From Viola odorata (taxonomy: Eukaryota > Streptophyta > Magnoliopsida > Malpighiales > Violaceae), in contig OY829539.1 of the NCBI GenBank assembly GCA_963691705.1, positions 55,464,327 to 55,528,326 on the forward strand: a stretch of 64,000 nt of DNA, read 5' to 3'. The stretch's first letter is position 1. Each line of letters starts with the position of its first letter. The notes under the pieces were generated by a model, which had not been told where the DNA came from, ran no database searches, and saw only the letters and a program-made list of their open reading frames with translations. Made by a program: the position numbers and the translations under genes. Shown piece after piece: positions 1 to 11,286 of this stretch.

Positions 1-469
1 ATGATTTAAAAAATTATAATTTACCCCTCTTTTTTTGGTAAAAGGAAGGCATAAAGCATGTTTTATTCCTTTTATGAAATAGAATTATAATTTTTTTAAA
101 ATAAAATAAGCACAAAAGAAATAATTCTAGTTCCTAAACATTTAAATTTAAAACAATAAAAGAAAAATCTGTTAACTTGTTTCCATCTACATTTTCCTTA
201 TTTTTAAGAATGGCATTTTATTCGATAAGAGATGCTAGTTGCATTCATAATATTACATATTTAGCACAGATTAGCAGCCATAACCATAAAAGAGCTGCTA
301 ATAAGTAAATTAGCAGTGCAAATATATAATCTCTAAAATTTCAAAAAGAAAAAGGCAGTTGCAAAAAGAGTACAAACACCAAATCTCTATTCATTATCAA
401 ACAAGCCTCCATATCTTGAAACCAAGTAGTTTCTTTAACAATTTTGCTTCTCCCATAGGAACAGCAAAA
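1..469. other. 3' flank of the APT-like gene
   Basis: AT-rich sequence downstream (on the minus strand) of the APT-like stop codon. It probably contains the 3' UTR of that gene. I see no other reading frame, RNA gene or clear repeat. Confidence 0.4.
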
Positions 470-817
470 CTAGGTTGAGCTTATAAGAACAAACAACGGC
501 TTGTCACCTAAACGATCCCGGCCCTGAAACAAAAGAGGTACACACCTTCAATGCATCAATGGAAAAGATATCTCTGACTAGCGACAGTAGGCAAAAGGTT
601 AGAAAATAGAAACATTCAGCTGTGTCTATAGAGATTTATATGTCTAGTACACTTCACAAATGTAATTAATGACACCCAATTTGAGTCTGACACGTAGTTA
701 ATACTACTAAACCTTCTTCCTTATAGTTCAGCAAAACAGAATGTACCATAAAAAATACCTTTAGGTCTGCCAATTCAATGACATAGGCACACTCGACAAC
801 ATTCACCCCAACACGCT
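470..817 (-). CDS. APT: Adenine phosphoribosyltransferase, last two exons only
   Basis: APRT salvages adenine to AMP using PRPP; plant forms also act on cytokinin bases. Two minus-strand exons are visible: 759..817, encoding ERVGVNVVECAYVIELADLK, then a GT-AG intron, then 470..523, encoding GRDRLGDKPLFVLISST and a TAG stop. This matches the conserved C-terminal part of plant APT proteins (GGTL...ERVGA.VVECACVIEL..LKGR..L...PLFVLV). Phase is consistent: the upstream exon should end in one base, and the exon starting at 817 begins in phase 1. The preceding exon, with the PRPP-binding motif (ATGGT), is not found between 818 and about 2900, so this is either a gene with a very long or rearranged intron or a 3' remnant. 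Assignment is by motif memory; functional status unknown. Confidence 0.6.
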
Positions 818-1765
818 CTGCATCAAAATAGGCAAAAAGATGTGAAGTTATTCGCAGACGATATCAGGAAGTATACACAGATTCTGATAAAATTAATGCG
901 TAGAACCAAATACATTTCATGATCCCATCAAACCCAACCCAACCAAACCAAACCAATACTTTCAATCACTACTGCACATAAAAATGCCCACAATACTCGA
1001 TAAGATACACAGACTCAAGAAACAATAATCCAGATCATATCAATGGCATGCGCCAAGTGACCTTGATCCTAATATGAAAAACTGAGCTGTAACACCCTTC
1101 ACAGATTCTGCTCCATCAAACAAACTTTTGCTTTGATTAAAGGCATTGAACTAATTGAATAAGAGAACGGTAATACCAAAAACAGATAATGCATAAAAAG
1201 ATGAAAGGTTGAATAAGCAGGTGGCAAGAATCAAATTAATCCAAGCAGCAATCAAATTAATTGAACAGCAGCAGCAACTAAATCAAACCAGGAGCAGCAA
1301 GCAACAATTAATTAATTAAATCAAGAGCAGCAATTAAATCAAAAAACAGTAATAAAATCAAACCTTGTTTGAGTGCTGCCGAGAAGGAGAGTGATTGAGA
1401 ATCGAGAGGTGAGGTTCCAAGACTTAGAGAGGGAGAGAGTGTGAATTCGTTGTGGTTTGGGGCTGATTTGGTGATTTGGGAACTGTGGCGGTGGTGATGG
1501 GTTTGATGTCGATGGTTGAGGAGAGGGAGCCGGCGAGAGTGAGAGGTTGAGTCATGGGTTGGTAAAGAGCATGGAGGAGGGAGGAAGGGAGGTCGCGAAT
1601 GGAGGAGCGAGGTATGGAGGAGGAACGTTGCAAAATCGCGAATGGAGAAGAAAAACCCTAGATCTAGATAGGGCTGAGGAAGAGAAGGAGACGAGGGGGG
1701 CAATTTCGTAACTTTGCCGGCAGTGGCAAATTTGAAATTATATACCACGTCATTCCTCTTGGGAA
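818..1765. other. Unassigned stretch upstream of the APT exons
   Basis: No conserved protein is seen. 1380-1740 is less AT-rich and purine-rich; read on the minus strand it includes AAACCCTAGATCT-like sequence near 1660 and an AG|GTTTGA possible donor near 1363. It could be a 5' untranslated exon or promoter of a minus-strand transcript. The long open frame here is serine/proline/histidine-rich low-complexity and not convincing as protein. Confidence 0.25.
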
Positions 1766-2381
1766 CAGTGTTTTTGGAACCGGACCGGACAGCGAACCGG
1801 AAATGAAAATTTCATGGTTCGACCGGGTTCAACCGGAAAAAACCGGATTGAACCATTGGACCGTTTTGAACCGGACGCATATCGAACCGTTCAATCTTAG
1901 ATAATTTAACCGGATTGAACCGGCTGGTTTTTTAGTTCTGATGGGCTGACCCATGCCTGTAATGGGCCGGCCCATCAAATTCTCAAAAAAAAAATAAAAA
2001 AAATAACCAAAACCAAAACGGCGTCGTTTTGGCCAAATAATTTTTTCCATTTTTTTTTAAAAAATAAAAATAAAAATAAAAATAAAAAATAAAAAAATAT
2101 TAAAAAATCAAAACGACGCCGTTTTGGTTCAAAACGGCGGCGTTTTGCATTGAACCAGCCGGGTTGCTATCGAACCGGCCGGTTCGCCAGTTGTCAAAAA
2201 ACCGGCCTGTTCGTCCGGTCCAACCCGGGTCAAAAAACCGGCCGGTTCGCCAGTTGTCAAAAAACCGGCCGGTTCGCCAGTTGTCAAAAAACCGGCCGAT
2301 AGGTCGAATCAGACCGGAAACCCAAAAAATCCGGTTGAACCGGACCGAACCAGCCGGTCCGGTCCGGTTCCAAAAACACTG
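1766..2381 (+). mobile_element. hAT-type MITE, copy 1
   Basis: Terminal inverted repeats begin CAGTGTTTTTGGAACCGGAC and end with its complement. They are flanked by a perfect 8-bp target-site duplication CTTGGGAA (1758-1765 and 2382-2389), which is diagnostic of the hAT superfamily. There is no transposase; the open frames inside are rich in repeated CCGGTTCG units. It holds a TGGGCCGGCCCA palindrome at about 1963-1974 and several AAAACGGCGTCGTTTT-like palindromes. A second copy in inverted orientation lies at 3607-4171. Confidence 0.88.
2173..2299 (+). repeat. 27-bp tandem repeat inside hAT MITE copy 1
   Basis: Units of about 27 bp built on ACCGGCCGGTTCGCCAGTTG and a run of A start near 2173, 2236 and 2263, with a diverged unit between the first two. 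Copy 2 of the element has a single unit here, so the array expanded in copy 1. Confidence 0.8.
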
Positions 2382-2389
2382 CTTGGGAA

Positions 2390-2916
2390 TTCCTCTTGGG
2401 AATTCCTACGAAATAGCACGACTCTTTTCAGATCTATTAATGAAAAAGGGACCGATTATTATATGCAGATTTAGACAGTGGATGGATCGGATATTAATAT
2501 TATTAATATGCCGCCTTGCTTTACTGGAGGATTGAAAACTGAAAACTACGAGCCAGGAATCAATTAGGAATTTAGAATGAGAATACGAGCAGACGAGTAG
2601 TCGTCGCTGATCGGCTTTGACTTTGGAAGAAACTGTAGACCGGGCCCATCGATGTGGGCTCTCCGTCAAGCCCAAGACCAAGCCCTTATGAGATTGTAAT
2701 TACAGCTGTTGCCGCTTGAATAAAGAAGAGCTACCAGCCCATCATCATCCAATTCCAAGATTCCCCTCTCACCAAAACCAACGGTTAAAAATGACTTCAA
2801 CTTTGAATACTAAAGAAACAACGTATCCGATTTATCATCTGCAAAAATTATTGATGTAATAGAATTTATAAGACTACAATTAATAAAATTTAATTTTTTA
2901 TTGTATGATTCTTTTT
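2390..2916. other. Intergenic stretch
   Basis: Sequence between the hAT MITE and the foldback element. No gene, RNA or repeat is recognised; short frames here lack any family signature. Confidence 0.3.
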
Positions 2917-5644
2917 GGGTAATGACATTTTACACCCTGCATTCGACCGAAATTGATATTTTACACCTCTAACAGAAAAAAGAGCCATAATAAATCCCCT
3001 ACTCGCCAAAACTGACATTTTACACCCTTCGTTAACATGTGGCTGTTAAATGCTGATGTGGATTTTATTTTTGAATTTTTTTCCTTTCATTACATATGTG
3101 TCATCCCCTAAGTATTTCCACCCCAAAAATTAATTTGAAAAAGTAAAAAATAAAATAATTAATTTGAAAATTTCAGAAAAATAATATAATTAATCTAGAA
3201 AAATAATATAATTAATTTAATTTTTTTTTAAAAAGTAACTAATTTAATACAAAAACATAATGCAATTAAAAAATAATTTAAATCCAAAACAATAATGTAA
3301 TTCATTTAAAAAATCCTGAAAAATAATATAATTAATTTAATATAAAATATCCAGAAAAATAATTTAATTAATAATAAAATTACAGAAAAATAATAAAATT
3401 AATTTAATTAATCCATAAAAATAATGTAATTAAATTGGAAAAATAATGTAATTAATTTAAAAAATAGAAAAATAGTGTAATTAATTTGAAAAATCCAGAA
3501 GAAAAATATAATTAATCTTGAAAAAATGTTTAATTAATTTAACATAAAATATCCATAAAAATATAATTAATTTAATGTAAAAATTACAGAAAAATAATAC
3601 AATTAGCAGTGTTTTTGGAACCGGACCGGACCGGCCGGTTCGGTCCGGTTCAACTGGATTTTTTGGGTTTCTGGTCTGATTCGACCTATCGGACCGAAAT
3701 GCACGTGACCCGGGTTGGACCGGACGAACCGGCCGGTTTTTTGACAACCGGCGAACCGGCCGGTTCGATAGCAACCCGGCTGGTTCAATGCAAAACGACG
3801 CCGTTTTGAACCCAAAATCTAAAACGGCGTCGTTTTGATTTTTTAATATTTTTTTATTTTTTTTTTATTTTTTTATTTTTAAAAAAAATGGAAAAAATTA
3901 TTTGGCCAAAACGCCGCCTTTTTGGTTTTGGTTATTTTTTTTATTTTTTTTTGAGAATTTGATGGGCCGGCCCATTACAGGCATGGGTCAGCCCATCAGA
4001 ACTAAAAAACCACCCGGTTCAATCCGGTTAAATTATCTAAGATTGAACGGTTCGATATGCGTTCGGTTCAAAACGGTCCAATGGTTCAATCCGGTTTTTT
4101 CCGGTTGAACCCGGTCGAACCATGAAATTTTCATTTCCGGTACGTTGTCCGGTCCGGTTCCAAAAACACTGACAATTAATTTAATTAATTTTTAAATCCA
4201 ATAAATAATATAATTAAATTATAAAATCCAAAACAATGTAATAGAAAAAATGATGTAAGTAAATCATATAGTTAATGTAATTAATTTAATATAAAATATC
4301 CAAAAACAATAATGTAATTAATTTAATGTTACAAATACAGAAAAATAGAATAGTACAATTAATTTAATTAATCCATAAAATAATGTAATTAAATAAGAAA
4401 AATAATTTAATTACTTAAAAAATATATTAAAATAGTTTAATTAATCTAAAAAAATGCTTTAATTAATTTAAATTCAGAAAAATGTAAGTTAAACAAATGT
4501 AAAAAATAATCAATTTTTCCTATTTAATTACACTATTTTTAAATTAATTACATTATTTTTATGTATTAATTAAATTAATTGAATTATTTTTCTGTAATTT
4601 TTACATTAAATTAATTACATTTTTTCTGGATATTTTTTATTAAATTAATTAAGTTAGTTTTTTTGAATTTAAATTGATTAGAATTTTTTGGATATTTTAC
4701 ATTAAATTAATTACATTATTTTTCTGAATTTTTAAATTAATCAACGCATTTTTGAGAGATTATTTACATTTTTTCAGGATATTTTACATTAAATTAATTA
4801 CATTTTTTCAGATATTTTACATTAAATTAATTAAATCATTTTTGCAAGATTAATTACATTTTTATTCTGGATTTTTCAAATTAATTACACTATTTTTCTA
4901 TATTTTAAAATTAATTAAATTATTTTTCTTATTTAATTACTTTATTTTTATGGATTAATTAAATTAATTGTATTATTTTCTGTAATTTTTACATTAAATT
5001 AATTACATTTTGTCTAGATATTTTACATTAAATTAATTATATTATTTTTCTGAATTTAAATTAATTACAATATTTTTCTAGATTTTTTAAATTAATTACA
5101 TTATTTTTTTAGATTTTTAAATTAATTACATTATTTTTATGGATTAATTAAATTAATTGTATTATTTTTATGTAGTTGTTACATTAAATTAATTACATTA
5201 TGTTTTCTGGATATTTTATATTAAATTAATTATATTATTTTTCTGAATTTTTTAAATGAATTATGTTATTTTTTTGGATTTAAATTATTTTTTAATTGCA
5301 TTATGTTTCTGTATTAAATTAGTTACTTTTTTTAAAAAAATTTAAATTAATTATATTATTTTTTTAGATTAATTATATTATTTTTCTGAATTTTTAAATT
5401 AATTATTTTATTTTTTATTTTTTAAATTAATTTTTGAGGTGAAAATGCTTACGGGGATGACACATATGTAATGAAAGGAAAAAAATTCAAAAATAAAATC
5501 CACGTCAGCATTTAACAGCCACGTGTTAACGCAGGATGTAAAATGTCAGTTTTGGCGAGTAGAGGGTTTATTATGGCTCTTTTTTCCGTTAGAGGTGTAA
5601 AATGTCAATTTCGGTCGAGTACAGGGTGTAAAATGTCATTACCC
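2917..5644. mobile_element. Large AT-rich foldback element
   Basis: Starts GGGTAATGACATTTTACACC and ends with its complement. About 170 bp of each end (2917-3090 and 5470-5644) are strong inverted repeats, and the inner flanks are degenerate AT-rich arrays of TAATTAATTTAAAAA / TTACATTATTTTT on opposite strands, so the whole can fold into one long hairpin. There is no coding capacity. A hAT MITE interrupts it at 3607-4171. I could not find a clear target-site duplication. Similar AT-rich motifs recur in the inverted repeat at 11.3-12.3 kb. Confidence 0.75.
3607..4171 (-). mobile_element. hAT-type MITE, copy 2, nested
   Basis: Same family as 1766-2381 but inverted. The ends are identical CAGTGTTTTTGGAACCGGAC repeats. 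The flanks ACAATTAG (3599-3606) and ACAATTAA (4172-4179) give an 8-bp duplication with one mismatch inside the foldback element, so it inserted after that element. It has a single copy of the 27-bp unit and the same TGGGCCGGCCCA palindrome at about 3963-3974. Confidence 0.87.
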
Positions 5645-5647
5645 CAT

Positions 5648-5788
5648 ACTATTTGAGACAATTTTGCCCCTAACTTTTTCTCGGAAGTACGTTAATCCTA
5701 CGTTCGAATACGAAATTTTTTGGGGTCAAATAGTGAGTCATCCGACCACCTTGAGATGCATGACGGAATAGTAAGGGAAGGATGGAGT
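5648..5788 (+). mobile_element. Truncated Stowaway-like MITE
   Basis: Contains CACTATTTGAGACAATTTTG-like sequence and ends GATGGAGTA. It matches the second half of the full elements at 23561, 25296 and 45002. The first half, with the CTCCCTCCGT end, is missing, and the break falls at the edge of the foldback element. Confidence 0.7.
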
Positions 5789-6332
5789 ATTTTTTAGCTG
5801 TATTCAGAATTTTCAGTCTCCATGTGTCCATGTTTCATAGTTTGAGCACAACAAGCAAAGTTGTCCCTATTCCTCGCGAATTAGTTACAAAAAGAATACT
5901 ATGAAGTATGAATACGTTTAGATTGGTTTAAATTTTATTAAACTTAAATTATAATATAAACATGGTCATAAAATGCAGAGAACCGAGTTACAACAAAATT
6001 ACATTCGAAGGCAAATTCCGAATTTTTAAAGTCTCGGATTTGCAATGAGGAATAACTTAACGACCGTAAGGCCACTCAAAATGAAACCTGGAATTTTTTT
6101 TTAGCATCCCATCTTATGATGACAGGTTTCGGCTTTGATGAGTCTTCTTTGATGCCTTCCTAATGGGGTTAGGTATGCAGCACATCTACAGTTGCTAAGG
6201 ACCGGACCACGATCTGTTAGTAACATAATTAAAGGGCTTCTTCATTCTTCTTCCTGCTGTCAACTAAAACTCTATACCAGCTCATCCAAAAAGATTTTAC
6301 ATCAAGCAACCCGGTGACGTGAGAGCTCTCCT
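5789..6332. other. Spacer downstream of the kinase pseudogene
   Basis: No coding sequence is recognised. The last 200 bases probably correspond to the former 3' UTR of the kinase. Confidence 0.3.
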
Positions 6333-9300
6333 TCATTTTGCACCCATCTGTATCACCTGCAGCGGAGATTTCTGCAATTTCTTCAGCGTGTCAACTATGC
6401 TACTGAAAGACGGTCGTTGTGCTGGATCACTGTCAATCAGGAAAAAAGAAAGTTAGAAATGATGTCATGTACTGCGGTAACTACACCGCCTAGATGTGAT
6501 TTCTATTCACTTGAGCTACAAAAATGTGAACTACTAGTTTATTAATAGAAGTGCAGTGCAGTCGATGTGGTTCCAATCATGCAATGTTTAGAGCAGAGAC
6601 AAGACAAATGGCATAGCAATGCACTATAAGGCATTCAATTTAAATGCACAAGTAACAAAATTACAGAGTCCGCAGAACTTACTCAGCCCAGCAAGCTTCC
6701 ATGAGGGAAGCCAAGACTGGAGATGTACCCGGAGGGATGGTGAGCCTTCTGTTCTGGAAAGCTACAGCTCCAACCACCTGAAACGGCCCACCACATCACT
6801 TCAATCACAGAAAAAGGGAAAATATAGAGCTTTGAACATGGCTCCAATTGTCACTTCCATGGTGCAATTGTGTCATTGATGGGAAAATTGACACATCCAA
6901 GAATGGTAACTAATAGTACCTGAGCAGGACCAAGCCCATTCCATGGCTGTTGCATGGTCACAAGCTCCCACAAGACGACTCCAAAACAGAACACATCAGA
7001 CTTCTCATTTGTGGGTTCCCCGCGAAGGAATTCTGGAGCCATCCACTCGGGCTGAAAACAAAACATGAGTTTAGAGTTGCATTGGAGTAAACTGTCAACC
7101 AGCACGCAAGATGTTGACTGAAATTCCTGACTATGCATGTTGATGATTGAAAGATCAAAGTAACCCACAGAACCATCAGCAACATTACCAGCTAGTGAGT
7201 ACAACCCACTTGATTTGCCTTAATGTACCCTCTAAAATTGGGAAACAACTGCGTCAGGGATGGGCACTTACCGTTCCTGCTACTGATTTCGATGATATGA
7301 ATGTATTTGCCTTGAATCTAGACAACCAAAATCACACACCTGTCCATGAAACCGCAAGTGTCAAATGAGCCCTTACGTAGCAAGATTCCTACATGTGGAA
7401 AATACATGGGCATGCAAAAATCAATCACCTACCTTTACGGTCCAATATTTATCAACCAATAAATTTGGAGATTTGAGGTCCCAGTGAACGATGGGAGGAT
7501 TAAGGCAATGAAGGTAATTGATCCCTTTTGCCTGCATCCAGAAAACACACATCAATATTTGCAACAACAAAGTCTTACAAATCAGAAACAAAATCGAACA
7601 CATCTTTACAGACCACATCCAATGCCATGCGTAATCGCCTCCTTTGATCCAATAATTCTCCAGCAGCTGGCCTGTGTATGATGCGGTACAAACTCCCCCT
7701 GTTCCATCGTAAGTGGATTAAGAATACCAATTAAACCAGATGACCAAGAAGTAATTACCCTGCAAATAGATGTTGACTTACCTAGGTAAATACTCCGTCA
7801 CAATTGATAAATGAGGTGGTTTTGTAACAGCACCCATGAACAAAACCACAATTAGAACATTGTGTAGCAATCTTTCTTTTTCATGTAAAAGAGACTCAAA
7901 GCTGGAAATGTTTATCCTCAAAGTATGCAGTGCTTAGATCATCAATGATGTGCTGACAGGTACTGATTTTGTCACTACAGCCATCTTAAATTGTGAATGG
8001 GAAATTTACTACTGCTTGACTATTAATGTATACAGACAAATTGTTGTGACGACATGGCACCAAGAACGACCAAAAGCTAATGCAGAGCATGATCTATTAA
8101 GGTTATCAATTATATGAAACAAAGATTACCACATTCCTTACAGCACAGATAAATATGGTGCACAGAAGAAGAAAAACACTGACTATACAAATAAAGTAAC
8201 GGAGTAGATTCATCAAAAGCATCCTTTCTTTTTTTTCCTTTTACAAACAATAACTTTCAGCATCATATAAATAAATACTTCAACTGATCATCACAGAAAT
8301 CCTGAACAGTTAAAACCTTGACAGCAACATCCTGCAAGTCAGAGACCACAACCCGATAACCTTCTGAAAGCAGTTGAGATTGACATCCAAATTTACACGA
8401 CTATATTAACTGCTGTGCACTCGGACAAAATATTGCACTTGAAATTTCTTTCATACCCGTAGTTACCATGCTTTAAAACTATGGTTATCTATCTGCCTAC
8501 TTTAGAATACAATGTCACAAATCATACCATGAGTTTATTCATTAACATAATCACCCCAGGAGACTATCACTCGCTACAAAACTTGAGTAAAAGAAGGAAG
8601 GATTAAACAGAGACGTTAACATGATTATACTTCCTGATAGAACCATATACAGTTGTAAGTCTGGGCAGCGCGATTGCAAGTTTTCTAAAAGACACTAGAA
8701 GCTTGGAAAGTTAACTAAAATCTGAATTCAAATATTAGTCGGGATACTTTTTTTTCCTTCCCGAGACGGAGATACGTTATTGCCACTGTAACGAAAAATA
8801 TTCAAATTGTTCGTGGAACTAAAAGCATTGCACAGAATTATTTCAACTAAAAGCAATGAATGAAAATACTAAGCATAATATACTGACCGATCCATGCCAT
8901 TCAGCACGATGCACTGTCCCAAATGAACCTGAAAGAATGCAAATTGATGTAAGCTATGGAAGAACAGAGTTTCAGCTCTTTAAAAAATCCAAGTCATAAC
9001 CTTAAAATAGAGGTAATACCAGCACCAACAGGCTCCTTGATATGCAACTCCTCCCAAGCAATCTCGAGCCAATCCATTGCAAGTGAAGGTTCCAGATTTA
9101 CATATCTTGGTCGACTGACGAGTCTATTCTCGACATCATTTAAATCTGACTGACAGGATAAGATGACTTTAGTTTGCTTGACACCATTGTTTGTGATCAG
9201 AATTTTCGCTACAACATTCTCAATTTTATCAGTCACAACAAGTTTATCCACTTCATGTCTAGAGCATTCATGCTTGGATGACCCAGTAGCAAAAGGAGCT

Positions 9301-10431
9301 TCAACATTCCTTTTAAAACCAAAGGGCATCACAAATGGTTCCTCCCCAAGGCAGGCTCAATCAATGGCAGCACCAGTGGAGACTTTGAGCTTTTCTAACC
9401 AACCATCTTTCCCTGTCTGCTGGTCATCTTCCTCACTCCCTATCAATAAATGCACAATTAGGGTCATCCTGATATCTAAGATCTCCTAAGCTAGTCAAAG
9501 CAAAAACAATAATACTACTAACAGGGAACATGAAACAATCCATAGACCTTGGACAAGCCACCTAATGCAACGCCATCCAATATTAATAAACATACCAGGA
9601 ACAAAAATATCACATGTCCTATAATTCAAGTATTGAAATTGGCTTAATGAACCCTTCACCCAGACCTATTAATGCGAGTTCAAACATCGATGCATCAAGG
9701 ATGAGAACTTTTCTAAAGCCCACTAAACAAAAAGTACCTGAACTTAAAGGATTTCCATGAAAATGTGTGTTATTTGAGTCTACTATCTGACAAGGCACAT
9801 GATCCTCGTCTGATTGCTGGATTCCTTTGAGAGGAGAAATTTGGAATGGGGAAGGCATCGGAGAAAAGAATCCTCCATTGATTGTAGAATCTGGGCCATG
9901 GATATTCCCCGGTTGCCCAACCAGATCAACTACGTATTCCCTGTTAAGAAAAGCGCGCATCTATATAAGCAAAACATCAATGGAACAGCAGAACTAAAAT
10001 GGAGATGAGTTCTAAGACCTTTGTAATTATGGCCAATAACCTAATGGAAGACTGCATGTGAAAGTTCCCAAAGGTTTTTCCAGAATACACACACACACTA
10101 TCCTATGCCCATTGAACAACATAGAGAACGACAGATAGATTATTAACATTCTCCAGGTTAAAAAAATTGAAGAACATAACTCTTTGTAAGTTGCATTACA
10201 GCCACACCAAGGGAAAGATCTTTGAGCAAGAGGAAAGCACAAGCAGGGTGTTCTTTTCTTCCCCTCCCTTTTCCATTTAAGTAATTCTCTAATAAAATGG
10301 CTAGAGCATCCAAACCTTGACAACTGTCTATCATCTGCAATTTTGACAAGGCAAGAAGACCGGTGGTCTGCTACACAGTGTTTGCAACCACGAGCTATCC
10401 GACAAGGCAAACCTATGAAGTCAGCCAATTT
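6333..10431 (-). pseudogene. CTR1/Raf-like MAPKKK pseudogene, 5'-truncated
   Basis: Exons of a plant Raf-like kinase of the CTR1 family can be chained with GT-AG introns: 10316..10431 (KLADFIGLPCRIARGCKHC), 9738..9940 (EYVVDLVGQPGNIHGPDS), 9020..9439 (ending EPSLAMDWLEIAWEELHIKE), 8888..8928 (SFGTVHRAEWHGS), 8279..8331 (DVAVKVLTVQDF), 7782..about 7855 (VVLFMGAVTKPPHLSIVTEY), 7614..7698, 7433..7531, 7272..7339, 6920..7051 (PEWMAPEF...), 6683..6777 and 6333..6429 (DPAQRPSF...QMGAK, stop). Damage: an in-frame TGA at 9357-9359; 7272..7339 is 68 bp where 69 are expected, shifting frame inside DFGLSR; HRD is HWD (7481-7483); the alpha-C exon start is unrecognisable; the N-terminal half is absent. 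Family members act in ethylene signalling; this copy should not. Confidence 0.88.
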
Positions 10432-10456
10432 CTGCATAAGTTGAAACATACCACCA

Positions 10457-10960
10457 TCAGTATATATCCTCCACGAAAAACACTTCTACCCAGAAAAGAA
10501 AAAGTTGAATTGATGCATTAAGACTGAATTCAGAAAGCCAGACACAGTTCTCCCAAAATTGGTAGTTTTTCAATGCCACATCAACAAACAAAAACCATCC
10601 GAGGAAAAAAACATCTTTTAAAATTATCAGCAAATGCACACTGATGACGCCAATAATTGTTGATTGTAAATTATCAGCTGTCAGGAATGCACACTGATGA
10701 CGCTGGCTACCGAGCCTTGTAAAGGTCAGAGGTTTCTTACAGTGGTTGACGAGTTCGGTTTTGTAATATCTACACACGTTGTCTTTTAATGATAACTTGA
10801 GTCTTGAACGATTGTAAGAATCATTCACTTCCACTATAGATTTTATGTTTGGAGCTATGGTTTTGGCTTGAGCCAAATCGATGAAAATTATCACGTCTCG
10901 GTTCCTCGGGATGATAAGAGCTAAATTGGCTAAAGTGACCACAACTGGGAAATCCTTTAA
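10457..10960 (-). other. Unrecognised open stretch next to the mL53 fragment
   Basis: A 161-codon minus-strand open frame (10457-10942) with no family signature I recognise. It lies where the missing 5' exons of the kinase would be expected, but does not resemble them. A partial local duplication around GCACACTGATGACGC occurs at about 10634 and 10688. Probably non-coding. Confidence 0.25.
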
Positions 10961-10961
10961 G

Positions 10962-11021
10962 AGCTATCCTTGGGTCCAACGCATTGAACTCGATCTTCAC
11001 CTTCGACAGAAACTTCAACAT
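10962..11021 (-). pseudogene. Fragment like mitochondrial ribosomal protein mL53 N-terminus
   Basis: The minus-strand ATG at 11019-11021 opens MLKFLSKVKIEFNALDPRIA. From memory this is almost the exact N-terminus of plant mitochondrial large-subunit protein mL53 (MRPL53). After these 20 residues the similarity stops: the expected SCMEFLAQCNARKAKES-type continuation is absent, and there is no GT at the break. I infer a truncated gene fragment or chimera, not a working gene. Confidence 0.4.
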
Positions 11022-11286
11022 TTTTTCTCGCTCTGCTTTGAAGCTGGTTCTGTTCTTCTGTTGTGGTGGTTTCCTTTTCCTTCGTTTATATTTGAGCTTT
11101 TGTGAAAATACCACATCGGAGAGTAGAGATACCTGTATATTAATATATAGGTGAAAAGAGGAGAATGTACAAATGACCATGAGATTATGTGATTGGGCTT
11201 TGATTCAGCAAGTATCGTTGGATTGGGCCCAGGAAAGTCCCCGGGCCGGGTACTGCAGAGATGCAGCCTCGGAAACGAGTGACCTT

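Noticed and set aside
1308..1748. 146-codon minus-strand open frame upstream of the hAT MITE
   Set aside because: Low-complexity Ser/Pro/His/Leu composition, no family motif; more likely leader or promoter DNA.
2164..2535. Repeated KNRPVRQLS peptide frame
   Set aside because: Translation of the 27-bp DNA repeat in the MITE, not a protein repeat.
9163..9489. Plus-strand 108-codon frame
   Set aside because: Antisense shadow of the kinase exon 9020..9439.
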